Positions 1-12,700 of a stretch of DNA of 64,000 nucleotides are shown here, piece by piece. The notes beneath the pieces are model-generated. The model had not been told where the DNA came from. It saw only the letters and a program-made list of their open reading frames with translations, and made no database searches. Location of the stretch: NCBI GenBank assembly GCA_050084515.1, contig CM114275.1, positions 3,348,001-3,412,000 on the forward strand. The letters run 5' to 3'. Numbering within the stretch: the stretch's first letter is position 1; each line of letters begins with the position of its first letter. Source of the DNA: Blasia pusilla (taxonomy: Eukaryota > Marchantiophyta > Marchantiopsida > Blasiales). The position numbers were made by a program, and so were the translations under genes.

Positions 1-72
1 ACTAAGCGTGTCCTCCACTACTCATGAAGGCGCTCTACTAGATCTCACCGATCTATTCTAAAAGACGTGACA
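1..72 (-). repeat. Terminal repeat A2 of copy A (first 72 bases only)
   Basis: This matches 9,649-9,720 base for base with about a dozen differences. On the minus strand it begins TGTCACGTC at 72. The remainder of the repeat lies outside the window. The two bases at 73-74 separate it from B1, as at the corresponding junctions of copies B and C. Confidence 0.75.
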
Positions 73-74
73 AT

Positions 75-209
75 TATCGTGCGCATACACATCGCTACAT
101 AACATACATCGCTGTTATTGAACACATACACAAACACGCACGATCCCATGCTAACTCATGGCATCCAAACGAGACAAGAAGTACTAAAATATCTCTAATC
201 GCCCCCCTA
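75..209 (-). repeat. Repeat B1 of copy A with upstream polypurine tract
   Basis: Its end next to A2 reads, on the minus strand, GCGATGTGTATGCGCACGAT. This is homologous to the B repeats of copy B (27,396-27,530) and more distantly of copy C. The tract at about 200-209 is a run of G on the minus strand (AGGGGGGC) at the inner border, a candidate plus-strand primer. The extent is estimated from the homology. Confidence 0.55.
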
Positions 210-385
210 GCTGGTGGTTAGGTCCCTCTAACTCCAGATAGCCATCTATCCCTATCTACCATGACATACATCTCTCGGACGCTAAGAGCAAGAAGGCCGA
301 GTGCTCATGTGGCCCCATCGTTAGTCGCCTTCCTGTCATCTATGTCGCAGAAAAAGTCGGAAACGAAACCTACCTAGTATATCCT

Positions 386-802
386 CTATGTACATTTGGG
401 ACACATCCATCGTCTCTGAGGAACCCTAGTGAGAGATGGCATCAAACACGCCATATGCCAACCTCTCGAACATCCATCACAGACTAGCATCGTGGCCGTA
501 CCACGGGGAGAATCACACAACATACAACGCAAGCATACAGGAACTACTGCTAAGCTCGGATCTACTATACCATCAATGCTAGGAAGGTGACATGGGGCAC
601 AATTACGTACATGATCCTTCCAAACCATACCATCGTGTCCCTCTAGCAAGAGAACACCGGATGGCAAAACATCACACACTCTCAAGATAGTGCGCCCTGC
701 AATCACATCCAACGTCGTCGGTGCCGTCTGCTGCAAGTAGATATAATCTCCCTGATGAAACCTCCGGATAGTTGGTCGATAACCACCCCCGAATTGTCGC
801 AT
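386..802 (-). pseudogene. Integrase C-terminal domain plus PHD finger, copy A
   Basis: The first half of this 138-codon frame (GDYIYLQQ, then TILRVCDVLPSGVLLLEGHDG) looks like the small beta-barrel at the end of gypsy integrases. The second half is a C4HC3 PHD zinc finger: CMLC, then CDGC, GWHMAC and WMCPKC at the very C-terminus. All eight zinc ligands are present, so this is the best preserved PHD of the three copies. PHD fingers generally bind histone H3 tails, so the likely role is targeting of integration or of the polyprotein to chromatin; that is inference. The preceding integrase region is shifted in frame, so the domain cannot be produced as part of a complete polyprotein. Confidence 0.8.
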
Positions 803-1922
803 ACCTCAACGTATCCCGATGGTGCGCAATCGCCAAGTTCTCGAACGTCATGGGCATCACTCTCCGAAACAACTCAACCCTCTGAGAACATGCTCGCATC
901 TATACATCTGGGTCATCAAGGTCCATCACCTCACCAGCATCTCGACGAATGACCGCAGGTAAATCTGGCTCTCGGCCATAAAGTAGCAAGTACGGTGAAA
1001 AAGACGCTAAGGATGCTCGCTCTGAATCAGATCCCATCGCCAACCAGGGCAACTGGAGGTCCTAATCTCCTAGGTGACCTCTCTGCAAGCCATACTTGCG
1101 TAAATCCCTCTTCACCGTTTGCACAACTCTCTCCGCTAATCTATCCGCCTCAAGATGATCTCGCGAAGTCGTACGATGGTCGATCAGTGCCTGATCACAC
1201 AAGGTCTGGAACTCACCGCGAAGCTTGGTACCATGGTCTGTCAATACCTCAGCCCGTGCGCCATAATGACTCAGCACTCTGTCAAGGAAGGCATAAGCTA
1301 CTCCCTCACTCGCTTTATCAGGCAATGCAACTAACTCGATCCACTTCGAGAAGTGCTCGACCGTCACCAACACATAACGACTGTGACGCTCCGTCAAAGG
1401 CAAAGGTCCTGCATAATCCGAACTCCATCTATACCCTAAGCCCATGATCGGTAATGGATGCAACTGTGGAGTCGCAGCATTGAACGATGCTCGGACCCGA
1501 TCACACACCATGCACCTGACAAAAAACCGCTGAAGGTCAGTCTGGATGCCTCGCCACCAATACTGAATCTGGAGCAAGTTGTACGTCCGCTTCACCCCAA
1601 AATGACCCAACTCCTCGTGGGCATGCTGCACTAGTCATGCTCTTTGCGAAGGATGTGGCACTACGCGTACTCTGCCATCCTCCCAAACCCTCAAAACATG
1701 TGTCCCCTCCCAACGGAACCGTCTGGCCCGCTGTAGGATCCGATCCCGCTGTCTGGCACCCACGGTGCTCGCAACGCTGCCAGTACGAAGGTACTCCAAG
1801 ACTACTCCATCATCATGAATATCTCGGCCATCTGTCGTCTCCTCACTGGCCTCGCGATCCAAGGACTCTCCACTAGACCTCGCCATCGAAGTCTCCACAC
1901 TCTGGCTCTCCATAGCCAACAT
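803..1922 (-). pseudogene. Integrase core, copy A (frameshifted)
   Basis: The frame 1,922-1,635 carries the region between RNase H and integrase (ILQRARRFRWEGTHVLRVWE). The frame 1,631-1,062 starts with the zinc-binding HHCC unit (HAHEELGHFGVKRTYNLL, then CMVC), followed by the catalytic core. The first acidic residue is in SSDYAGPLPL, the second in EVLTDHG, and the glutamate in a degenerate EADRLAERVV. The frame is lost at about 1,060 and resumes in pieces to 810, where the track NLAIAHHRDTLRYATIRG matches the C-terminal domain of copy C. Integrase would join element DNA to host DNA. It is inactive here because of the frame breaks. Confidence 0.8.
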
Positions 1923-1943
1923 GCCTAAATAGGCTGACGCGTG

Positions 1944-2399
1944 TCATCTTGGCACTAACTCCTCATCACTCTCTCCATACCATCGAGCTCCAATCGCATC
2001 TCGCTGACTCGGGCATGGGTTATGACTCAACCCATCTGCATCCTGGTTGAGCGTCCCAAGTCTATGTACCACCTGAAAATCATACTCCTGCAATAACAAA
2101 GCCCATCTCGCAAGCTTCCCTGTAAGCTTGTCAGACTCCATCAACCACTTTAGTGGTTGATGATCAGTGATGATGGTACAGGGGTTTCCGAAAAAGTAAC
2201 ACCTGAAATGCGGGACAACCCACACTACAGCCAAGCTCCCACCCTCATACGAGCTGTACTTCGCCTCTGCAACGTTGTTCGAGCGGCTAGCATAAACCAC
2301 CATGAACTCTCTACCCTCATCATCATGTTGGGTGAGCACCGCTCCAAGCCCCAACATGCTCCAATCTGTGTGCAACTGGAAAGGACGCCCCTTGATTGG
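1944..2399 (-). pseudogene. RNase H domain, copy A
   Basis: This is the second half of an open frame running 2,852-1,944. It shows FQLHTDWSMLGLGAVL at the start of the domain (first acidic residue in HTD), SSYEGGSLAVVW, TDHQPLKWL and LNQDADGLSHNPC, in the order expected for the gypsy-type RNase H that degrades the RNA strand of the RNA-DNA hybrid. It is contiguous with the reverse transcriptase thumb upstream. The frame itself is intact over the domain. Confidence 0.85.
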
Positions 2400-3434
2400 T
2401 CTCCTCAAGATGGGCGTGGATGTCAACCTGTTCTTGAGCAACTGAAATGCTCGCTCTTGCTCATCCTCCCAGTGCCACTCGTGATCCACCTTGGTCAGCA
2501 AGGTCAGTGGCTTTGCAATCAAACTGAATCCCTTGATGTACCGCCGATAGAAGTTTTCCAATCCCATGAATGCGCAAACACGACTCACATCTATAGGGCG
2601 TGGAATGCGTGAGATAGCCTCTACCTTTTTTTGCTGAACACCAAGGCCCCCTGGGTATATTGTATGACCCAAATACTCAATCTGGTCGTAGAAGAACTTG
2701 CACTTGCTTGGATGTAGCTTCGGCCCATGTAATTGCAATCGTCGAAACACCTCCTGTAGATGTCGTTCATGCTCCTCAACCGTGGCGCTAAAGACTACGA
2801 TGTCATCAATATAACACCTAGCAAAATCAAGACCAGCCAAGATCCTATCCATGACCTTCTGAAACTCATCCGGGGCGTTCTATAACCCAAATGGTAAGAA
2901 CCGCCATTGGTACAAACAATCCTTCCCGTGAGGATCGATGCCCCAAAATTCCGTCTTCTGCCCGTCCTCCAATCTGATAGGCAGGAGATGGTATCCGGCT
3001 CCCAAATCCAATGAATTGAAAACCTTTGCATGACCAATCGCATCAAAGATCTCCTCAAGGGTGGGCGTGGCATACCTATCGGACTTCGTCTGCCGATTGA
3101 TAGGTCGGTAATCCCCACACATCCGCCTATCCGTCCACTTGCCATGCACATCCTTCTTGGCGGGGATGACAGTGGCAGATGCATACCCCCCATGCGACAT
3201 CTCCACTAGTCCTGCTCCAACCAAGTCTTGGCTCCTACTCTAAATCAGAGCCCTCTCCATATCATTGTACTTGTAGGGTCTTCGGAAGATCGGCGTATCA
3301 CTCGACAACTCAATGCAGATCCCCGGTCCCTTCAACGTACCCAAATCCTCCATGCTAAACGCAAAGCGACTCCTATAACTCCTGAGGAACTGATGTATTC
3401 GGCGCTGCTCTCCTTCTGTCAACTTAGGGCCCAT
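2400..3434 (-). pseudogene. Reverse transcriptase, copy A (two frame breaks)
   Basis: The frame 3,434-3,240 has the entry to the domain (GPKLTEGEQRRI, DTPIFRRPY). The frame 3,224-2,880 has RRMCGDYRPINRQTKSDRYA, NSLDLGAGYHLLPI and YQWRFLPFGL. The frame 2,852-2,400 has the catalytic CYIDDIVVFS, CKFFYDQIEYLGH and the connection to RNase H. The catalytic aspartates of YIDD are kept. Stops at about 3,237 and 2,878 interrupt the frame, so it is a pseudogene. It lies directly downstream of the methyltransferase-like domain. Confidence 0.85.
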
Positions 3435-3769
3435 ATCTGGCTGCTAAGTCTCCATCCTGACTACGGTAGGATTCTCCAGCGCGGATATCGGTGGTTGCTA
3501 TGGTGCAACCCCGTCTCGAACAACAACACTCGACCGCTCTCTTGCAACCAACTGCAAACTCTGATCTCCTCCACATGCAGTGATCGGAACCACGCTCGAT
3601 GTTGTGGCTATCATCTCTTGGCGTACCTGCAAAACATCCCAAGAAGTCCAAGGGTGTCTCTCTCGATCTCCCCATGGTGTGTCGATCTCCTCGGGTCTCG
3701 TCCCCAGCCACTGCCTCCACCGTCTCGATAGGCATGGGGCTCACCAACGCAACCGCTGTGATCTGTCGC

Positions 3770-5199
3770 GATCTCATCCGGCGCTGCTCAGCCACTCCCA
3801 AGCTGAAGATCCATGTCAAACAGTTCAGGTCCATCGCCTCACCCAAGACATGGCGTCATGATGCCTCTGATACTGACACGACTTCCGTCACTCGTGGGGG
3901 AAATCCCATCGCCCGCTCTTTCTCGTTGGCGTTGGGCTCCACCAACCTCTGAACCTGGTAATCCCAAACCAAGCCAAGACCGCCTCCTTGTATGCATAGG
4001 AAGCGGGAAAACTCACAAACGTGGGAAAGGCTGCCCGCGGCCTGCCTACCCTGTTGACCACAGTCAACGGTGGTCGATCATCGTGCCTCATTGCCTGTGA
4101 TCGACGACCTGGCTCCAGAATGTAATCCACTAACAAATGGGAGGGGCGCTCCACTCTCGCATACACCCTCTGTAACACCGCATGGGGCACCAAGTTGGTC
4201 CACCATAGATGCGGGCGATGGGCTCTAGAACCTACACTCGCCGCATCCAAGAACACTGCTGGGCCGATCGAGGCACGCACCTGATGAGCACTCATCACCA
4301 CCTGTGACCTGGAGTCTCCTAAGATGAGCATATTCTCCAGAATGTAGGATGGAGAATGAGATTGGTGCTCTTGCAACTGCCGTAAGACCTTCAACATCTC
4401 CCAAACAACCTAGACCGAATATCAGCCAACCCGCTGCCTCGTCCATCACTCGATTGGCCTTGACATAGCCAACCAGAAATGACCAAATCAATGGTCCCTA
4501 CCCGCTCTAAGTCCTGCGCCCCCAACAACGAAATATCCCTCGGTAGGGAACTCTGGTATCCCCGTACCGCGGACGCTTGCACAATAAGTCGTGGAAAACG
4601 AGGGCGAATCGCGCCACATGTCATAGTGAGACGCGCCTCACAACATCATCACTCTCCACATACAGGTACTGTTGTACTCGCACTCCTGCCTGAAAAATAA
4701 CAGCTAACTCGGTGCTAATCCCTCCAAAGAGATCTAACACTCAAATACCCTCCTCCGGGGTACACCACACAATGGATGTGGTATCCAAGGGTGTCATCGT
4801 AGCACTCCCTACTACCTCGTGTTCCTCAGACCCGTCACGCTCCGATGCAAATGCCTCGCTCCACGCGGTGTGCACGTGCTCATCTACCAATCGTCGAAGC
4901 TCCTCAGTCGAGCCCCACAGCGGCACCTCTCCTCCACAGAATGATGCGGCTACCATAACACTCCTCTCCATAGAAATGTCAGGAACAGGAGTATCCTCTG
5001 CATGGATATGTCCCTCAATCAAATCACTAGGCCAAATGATGGCACTGCTAAATGCTGCTAAGGTCGCCATCTCTCCTCGCCGTTGCTCGATCACTGTACA
5101 TGTGAATTGAACGGGTAATGAGCTAAGGCGCCCATCACGTGACTGCCATCCTAGTCTGTAGGACGCTAACTCTTCCCAATAATCCAGGGAAAACCCCAT
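3770..5199 (-). pseudogene. DNA cytosine-5 methyltransferase-like domain, copy A (degenerate)
   Basis: A leader of about 150 residues (5,199-4,741, ending TSIVWCTPEEGI) is followed by degenerate copies of the class motifs. The catalytic motif IV reads GWLCQGQ where copies B and C have GWPCQGH, so the proline before the cysteine is lost. Motif VI is ENML instead of ENVP. The VIII/IX region is HRPHLWWTNL. Motif X is GEAMDLNCLTWIFSLG at about 3,846-3,790. Frames shift several times. Family knowledge: the cysteine of motif IV attacks cytosine C6, and ENV contacts the base. This copy is unlikely to be active. Position between protease and reverse transcriptase is the same as in copies B and C. Confidence 0.75.
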
Positions 5200-5229
5200 C
5201 GGTTATAACACTGCTCCACCAACCAAGAG

Positions 5230-5760
5230 GTCGTAGGACTCTACATCAGTCACTATCGTCTTGGCTCGCACTACGGACTCATCTATAGGATGTTTCGGGC
5301 GAATCCTCACCACGACCTCCTGTCAGGTGATATAATGTGTGTTACTCGCTCCATCCAAGGATGTCTCTATCCGGAATGGAAAACGCTCCACATCGGCTCT
5401 CGTCAAGCCCAATCCTCTGAATGACGCCAACATCGGGTTGCGCTCTTGAATCCAACAAGACGCGATGCGGACTAAAAGCTCTACCTCCGGGACTCACCAA
5501 TTGGAAGACCTCTCCTCGGTTATCCAACAACACAACACCAGGAGAAGCCATGGCACGCTCTGTCGCGGGTCTAGCGGGCATCTCCGCCATCCTAGCAGCC
5601 GCAGCCTGCCATGAATCTGATGTGGATGGCCCGAGCATCTGCTCCAAGGGTAGGTCCATCACCTCCTCTGCAATCACCTCTGAACGTGATGCAAGAACTC
5701 CAACTCCACGCTCACACAGCATAGCGGCCAGCCGAAAAGCCTCGGCGGGCGTACCCCCAA
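5230..5760 (-). pseudogene. Retropepsin-like aspartic protease, copy A
   Basis: The frame 5,722-5,342 contains LCERGVGV, VVLLDNRGEVFQLVSPGG and HRVLLDSRAQP. The last is the active-site region, which reads LLDSGAQP in copies B and C, so the glycine of the D-S-G triad has become arginine and the following sequence is out of frame. It would have cut the polyprotein into its parts. The conserved segment preceding it (LLDNR...SPGG) is shared by all copies. Confidence 0.65.
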
Positions 5761-5925
5761 CATCATAACATCGGAAGCAGAAAATAAAGGAGCGCGGTAC
5801 ACAATGGTGGCCGCCCCCAACAACGATCTTGACACATGCCCCTCATGAGCATCAACAATAGGAGTCGTCGCACTTGCTTCTCCCATCTCCCTCCGTTCCT
5901 GCACACCAACAACGTCACCAACTCT

Positions 5926-7480
5926 CTAGGAACTCTGATCAAGACCCATCGATGGGCTCCTGATCGCCTCAGACAACGTGAAAGACTGAGGAAGCCTAGT
6001 ATGTTTCTTGGCTTCCCCTCGATGTGGATCCAACTCTGCGGCTGCTCCACGCGTCACAACTGCGGCGGCCTCCATCTGGGCAACCCCGCACATCCAACCA
6101 GGATCCTCCATATGTCTGGCTGCTCCATATGATGTCGATGCCATGGATCCGGCATTGGGTTATCTCAATGTCATAGCGGAAATTTTCTCCTGTAGCTGAT
6201 GTATCTGAGCAGCCATCCTAGCCTCACGCCCAACATCTCCCTCGACGCGTGTAGGTGGTAGGACTCTACCTCCTCCACGGGCAGCTCCACCACCTTGTCA
6301 GACAACTCTAGCTCCTCGTCCCCCAACGGGACCACCTGGTGCACAATCTCTAGGCCCACCCGGACCGGCTACTCGCTCTGGTGCCCTCTCTGGCCCTCGG
6401 TCCGGACGTAACTCAAGATGTAAACTGAAACACCTGGCGCCTGTATGACCATACCTCTGACAATAGTCACACTAATAACCTCTTGGTGCAGCACCATCTC
6501 CTCCTCCATGCTGAGGCACACGTCCATGATCCTGACGAGTGCAATCGCGCTAATGATGGGCTCCACCACATGACCAACAAGTAATAGTAGGCGGCTGTTG
6601 CTAAGCCACATATGAAGGCGCAGGTCTCTGTGGCACAGCCTCCCCGTATCCTCCTTGAGCTCGTGGTGCCACAATCGACCTATCTCGGAGTCCACGTTGC
6701 TACACAGGTATGCAGACAATTGTGACTGCTCTCGCCCAGAACCCATGGGGGCTACGCTCTCCTCCGCCATGTTGCGCTCAATGTTCTCGGCGGTCCTAAA
6801 AACATCTCTCAATGTAGGGGAGGTGTTCATAAGAAGCAACCCCTCCCGCACCCGTGTCCGCAGGGTCCGGTCCAGCATCGCGTACCATCACTAGATAGCC
6901 TGAGCCTCTGTCATCCCCTGAGTGACAGAGGCTCAACCGGCGCAAGCGAGTGTAAGCCTCATGCAAAATCTCACCCGGGCGCCTTTGGAAGTTGTGGGTG
7001 CTCCGCAACTTCTCCGTCCGTACCCCCTAGTAGCTTGCCCTCAACTCAGCAAAGAACTCAACCACAGGGTTGAACCTAGGACGAACCAAACTAGACAGTG
7101 CAACTGCTCCCGTGCGAGTGATCCCTCCTAAAACGTCACTAGTGGAAGAGGAAGTAGCCTCTCCTAACTCCTCCTCCTCATTTGAGAATGGCTCCGTCCA
7201 TGACACATAATGTGGGTCATAGTAGAGCCTCCATGCCTCGATCTCACGTGCATATCTCTGAGAGAACTCATGGTAATCGTCCATGGGCGCCCCCTCTAAA
7301 TGCTGGAACATACCGTTCCATGCTCTAAACGGGTTGTCTCTAGAGTTTCTGGCCCGCTGGGAGTCGCACCAACTCCTAAAATCTGCTATGAAATCGTGCC
7401 TATTGCACCTGAAAACCTACGCGGTCCTCTACCCCGATCGTCCATCTCGTACGCCCAACTGGTAGGACCACTCACAATAT
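5926..7480 (-). pseudogene. Gag, copy A (fragmented)
   Basis: Recognisable pieces in order: MFQHLEGAPMDDYHEFSQRY at about 7,311-7,250 and RPRFNPVVEFFAEL at about 7,070 (capsid-like core), LRTRVREGLLLMNTSPTLRD at about 6,860, and a C-terminal part near 6,144-5,926 (MEDPGWMCGVAQME...) that matches the end of the copy B gag. No intact zinc knuckle remains in a single frame. Gag would package element RNA. Homology with copies B and C rather than any preserved reading frame supports the call. Confidence 0.65.
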
Positions 7481-8967
7481 GTGGCGATGTGCTCACAAAC
7501 TCCTCTACACGCTCCCCCTCGTCTGAAGATGACACAGAAGGAAATCAAGGTGGTCTCTCACGTGGAGACCCTTGAAACCTCACACCACTCCGGGTAAACC
7601 CTCCAGAGCTACTCTCAGGTTCACTACCTCGCCTCTCAAAATCCTGAAAGGACGCCGTGATGGCCCTTGTGCCCCTCTCACACAATCACTCTCAACCTCG
7701 CGAGTAATCCCTCAATCACTCATCCCAAATATGCGACACTTGATCTACACTCTCCTTCCCCGAGACGTGTAACGTGCGTCAACAAGCGGCGTGGTGCGGA
7801 AAATCGACCAGGCTATCATCTCATCGACAACCTACCCTCAACTCCGGACATCCCACACAAGTCTATGTCTCCTAAACCACATACATAAATGATGCTCTCA
7901 GCATCCACACACCCAATATCCCCAAATAAACTATCCAAATCCCAGAATCCCTCACACGTGCAGGATAAAGGACCAGAATGGATAACCTGAACACATGTCG
8001 ATGTCGCTCCTCAGCAACTGCAAATCTCGACCCCAACTCGGTCGTGGAGACAACTCCTCCAATCAGCACGTCATACTCCTCCCATATTGACGCTGCTTAA
8101 AACTCCTTGATGGACAGTGCAGTTCCAGTGGAACGATGCGGCGTTGCAGGTGGCACGGAATGGCTACGAACGGCACAGCCCTCGATGGTGGGATGCGGCA
8201 CTTGGCGCCATACCCTCCTCAATCAACAATAAACCCACACTCTCCACAATGACGGTGCGGCTTTGCGATCGAGACGGTGCGGTGCGGCCACGAGCGGCAC
8301 GACACGGTACTTGATCGTCGTCGAGCGGCTACCAATCACAACATAGCCGCATGGAATCAAAACTCAAACACCCTAACCGGAGGTCATCTACCATCACTGG
8401 TTGATGACGAAACTGTGATGACGGTGACGGGCAAACCAAAGAACGTGGTGGCGGCGCAAGTCAGAGAATCAACGGCGGTCGTGGAAGACCATCCACTTTG
8501 TAATGGCGGCAATGGCAACCAAAGGGTGGACAACGACTGAATGCAGCTCTGAGCAACGCTGGGCAACAACAACGGCCGACGGTGGACGGTGGACGGTGGA
8601 CAGTTGACGGTGACTATTGATCATCAACGATGACGGTTGACCATTGACCGGTGATGGTGACTATGACTATGACGGCCGTCGCCGGCGTGGCGGCTGATTT
8701 AGGGTTTGAACAATTTAACCCTAAAAATCGCCTAGCAATGGAAAATTTGCAAGATTGACCATAACATTTTACTCACAACTTGAGATTGCGCACCATTTGT
8801 TGCACAACGTGCATAGCTTCACGATCTACAACAGCGTCAAAAAATATTTGGAATTGGACATTCCAGTAGGAACTGATGGGGACTATTGTAAAGCCAAATG
8901 TCTCTTTCTCCTACAGAAAATTTGGGAGCGCTTCCACGCTGCTTTCTCCCAACCAAAATGTAAAACT
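7481..8967 (-). other. Long non-coding leader of copy A
   Basis: About 1.5 kb between the terminal repeat and gag with no recognisable protein. The segment at about 7,570-8,000 is homologous to the leader of copy B at 41,250-41,691 and 51,617-51,680. At 7,962 the sequence GCAGGATAAAGGAC preserves the uninterrupted version of the site where copy C entered copy B. A run of GGTGGAC-like units lies at about 8,578-8,640. Confidence 0.5.
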
Positions 8968-9720
8968 TGTAAAAATACAAATCAGCAAGATACATGGTGC
9001 TCCCGAGAGCACCGGCATGGGGCAACCTGCCCCCATGATCAATCCCTATAAGAAATTGGGCAGCGCTTCCGCGCGCCACTCTTCCACACGAAAAATCGGC
9101 AAATGCAAAGAATAATCAAAGCAGCCCTTGCTCCGGTGAGCACTCCCATGAGCCGCTGAACGGAGAATACCGTCCCTAACCTGCAAAAACAACAAGTGAC
9201 TAGGGAGCTCCCCCATGAAGCTCTCTGACTCTCTCATTATCTCTTTGTAAAGTAAGATCCAATCTCTCTCTACACCATCTCACACCATAGCTCTCAAAGG
9301 TGTGCACTCTCTCTCATGTCAAACCAAACCAACTCTCCTAATGAGAGGCTTGGGTTACACTTATAAGGCAAGGGACCATAGCTCCGCCGCCTCATGCCAA
9401 GAGGTTCAACAAAGAGAGAATGAGCTCTCAAGCTCTCACTCCTTGAGGTATACCCCTCCCCTCTCCCAAACTCTCTCCATGGTAACTTATTCTCCCAAGT
9501 CACCTCCTTGGCTCTTGACCTGATGTAGGAGGTCAAGGGCCACTTACCAAAAATAGTAAGTTCCTCAATATGGTTCCAAATGAGCCGAAACGAAGGGGAA
9601 ACCTGCTCTCTCAGGTTTCCCGGGGCCTCAGTAGGTCATCCTCGACCTATTGAGCGTGTCCTCCACTACTCACAAAGGCGGTCTACTAAATCTCACTGAT
9701 CTATCCTAAAAGACGTGATA
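8968..9720 (-). repeat. Terminal repeat A1 (5' end) of copy A
   Basis: The outer border at 9,720 is fixed by identity with bases 1-72. The inner border is a guess: TGTAAAAATA at 8,968 resembles the inner border of the copy B repeat (52,481). No B repeat lies outside 9,720, so this 5' end starts with repeat A, like copies B and C. A TATA-like CCCTATAAG is at about 9,044. Confidence 0.5.
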
Positions 9721-12700
9721 GTTGAGTACTATTGAGCATGAGAAGGCCCCTACTATCTATACCAATGACTTTGATGTGTTTCCCATTTTCATGCATCCCA
9801 TTTGGTATGAGTTTCCTTATCTATTTAATTAAAAGAGGACAGGGTTTGAGGACCCCCTCCTCCTGTTATGACACGTATACATTTTGGTAATCTCTTGTGA
9901 TGACACGTGTAAGAGATGAGTTAAATCAACACAGTTAAGTTAATAGAGTGAGTCTCTTTTAGGGTGATTTTGATTCGTGCATAACACAAGGGTTATACTA
10001 GTCTATTTTATTATGAGAAGATGTCTTCGTTAGTTTTAATCATTTCTTTTCTATTTTGGGGTAAGGTTTAGGGCAACAAGGTTTAGGGCTTATAACGATA
10101 AATTGCACTTGAAATTAATTTATGGTTAATAATATTTATAGAAATATGATTATTTATGTTTGATAGAGAGTCTACTGTCGTCCTATCCATAAGGCTAGAG
10201 GTTAATGGTAAGATATAACATAATGTAGTATTTGATCCAATTCTAACCATATCACTTTGGGATAAGGTATTCTAAACTTTACTTGTATTATGGTTACCTT
10301 GAACTAATTTTGAATGCAATTATGGATGCACTAAACCCAATGATGTTTAGATTCTAAGGTAATTATCAATCCCCTTCTACTTACCTATTGGAGTTTTCCT
10401 GCACTCCTCATAATGTTGGCCTACACCCCTCAAAATGCTTGGGATGGTGAATATAAGGGCATCTTAGAAGCTTGAATAAGGGTATAGAGTGGAGGAGAAA
10501 GAAGTTTTTCATAGTTAGCGAGGATGGAATATTAATGATTGATAGTCTTGTTATCATAGATGGGATGAGGGAAGTTTTTATGGGAATACATAGTCGCTCA
10601 AGGTAAGTTATTGAAAGTAGGAGGAATATGTTATGATGATTAAACCTTTGATTTTTATTTGAAATGTCATGGATATCTATATCTAATCTTATTGTTCATG
10701 TGATCCAATTGGTCCATTAGCAAGTTTTCTCCTTCTTAATTTATTTTAATTTTATCTTCCTCGTCTTTTTAAGTTTTGAGTTGGAGGCTATTCTTGGAAT
10801 TTCTTGCATTTAGGTACTTTTTTTTCTATGAGGTCAATTTTATTTTCTAATTTTTCAAATACATGATTGGTAGTTTTTGTAATAATCATGCTTTTTTGGA
10901 AACATTATCCAAAGAGATCCCATAAATTCTATTGCAAGTTTTCCATATTTTGGGGACTCTTAAGAATCAGCCAAATATCCTCAAATTTACTTTCCAATGA
11001 ATTAAATAAAAAAAAACCTCCAGATATCATCCATACTATCAAAGTAACATAATTATACGCACTACTTTTCACAAAGAGCCTAACTTCCATATGATGGATG
11101 ATACCCCTATGTCTCTAAGTCAACCTTTGGCAGTCCATTGATCTCTTTCGTACAATTCATGCTCCCCCACATTTTGCACTTCAAGGAGCAATATTTCTAT
11201 CTGGCTCTTGTATTATAATTCCTTGTGAGCAATCAATTTTAGCTAAAAAGAGGCAATGTGTATAGAAAAGTCACTCCTTCTACTGTATAGAGTCTCTAAA
11301 TGTGATGTTCAAGTAAGCGTTCACTCCATACCTCTGATCAAGGTGGTAATAGGCCCATCCCAATGTGTAGTGGGATATTAATCAAAGGATCCATGTTTTT
11401 ATCTTCAGAATTGTATGTTTTGTCAATGCTAATTCTAGAGATCAATTTTTTCTTTTCATTTTAGGGTTTTATATTTACAACTCTTTCTTTTGGATCATTT
11501 AATGCAACACGCACATCCTAACCATGTCCCTCATGAAACCTTGTTATAAGAGGTTAGTCTTATGCCATCTCATTGTCATTTCATTTATTATTAATAGTAG
11601 AAACCTTACGACCACTGCAAGATTTATGAGTTATGTCCATGTTTATGTCCACTGCATGTCTCAAATATTCTTCCTTCATCCCCCATTATCACCCTTAGGA
11701 AGGAGGGGATATAGACAAGTTTTCATGCATAAGAAGGAACCACTCTTTAAAAGAAGAGGGTTATAAACATGGAGGGTTGGGATTCTTTGTAGAATGGCAA
11801 GGTGAAATCTTAGGAGATATCACACTATATATACTCATAGATCCACTTGCCTATCCCTTCCTCCGGAAACCATTATTACTTTTGGAAATGTTTAAACTTG
11901 ACTTACTATAAGTATAGCTAATAAAAAGTTAATGTACCCTTTAATAAACTTTTTTCCTATTAAACCCTACCTTCATTGAGTGCAAATTTTTTCTTCCACC
12001 ATGATTTTGAATTTTTATTATTTATTTCATCAATATATAAGGAAAATAAATCATTGATTTTTTTTATTTTTAATTATCCTTTTATTGTAAATGTCTCATG
12101 TGCTCATCAATCACCATATTATCATGATAGTCTAGGTACCAAATAATACTAGTTCCTCTAAATCTATTGTCATAGTCACTAAACATAAAATTGACTCTTT
12201 ATTAATTTGACCAAGTCATTTGTATCTTAGGAACATTTCAAATCTCTACTTGGACCTATTGGTTTAAACCAAAAGAAAACTACTCTACGTGACATCCCTC
12301 CTTACTAATTACTACTCTCTCTTTTCTAGAAGTTAAATGGTTCATGTGATCTTCCCTATTTGTTACCAATTTTTTTGTTGATAGAAGTCCACGATTTTAA
12401 TTTAATAGAGGAACTCCTTGCCTCTTTATTCTTCGTTCTTCTTGGTAACACATAAGTTGTGGAAGATTGAAAATCTTGAAAGCTTTGATTGAAAGGGACG
12501 GGAAGGAAATTTGCAAGGGTTGTGCAATACTCAAACACTATTCTTGAGAAGTTAGTCGAGGCTAATACATTGAAATTTTGAGCGTTACAACAAATAAACC
12601 TTTCTTTGGGCTTGGTCACCACATGTCCACCACATGGACTTGCATTGTGATTGTCTATTCTTCGTACTCTATAATCGAGAATGATTATAGATTGGCAATA

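Larger units (their letters stand above)
1..9720 (-). mobile_element. Ty3/gypsy-type element with methyltransferase and PHD finger, copy A (3' end cut by window)
   Basis: Reading leftward from 9,720 the order is terminal repeat A1, long leader, gag, protease, methyltransferase-like domain, reverse transcriptase, RNase H, integrase, PHD finger, repeat B1, and the first 72 bases of terminal repeat A2. Bases 1-72 match 9,649-9,720 closely, which defines the A repeats. Every coding domain is broken by stops or frameshifts, so this is a decayed copy. Its true 3' end and target duplication lie to the left of the window and cannot be checked. It shares its domain order and much of its protein sequence with copies B and C. 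Confidence 0.85.

Noticed and set aside
995-1447. A 150-codon plus-strand frame over the copy A integrase
   Set aside because: It is the antisense shadow of the integrase frame on the minus strand, which carries recognisable HHCC and core motifs.
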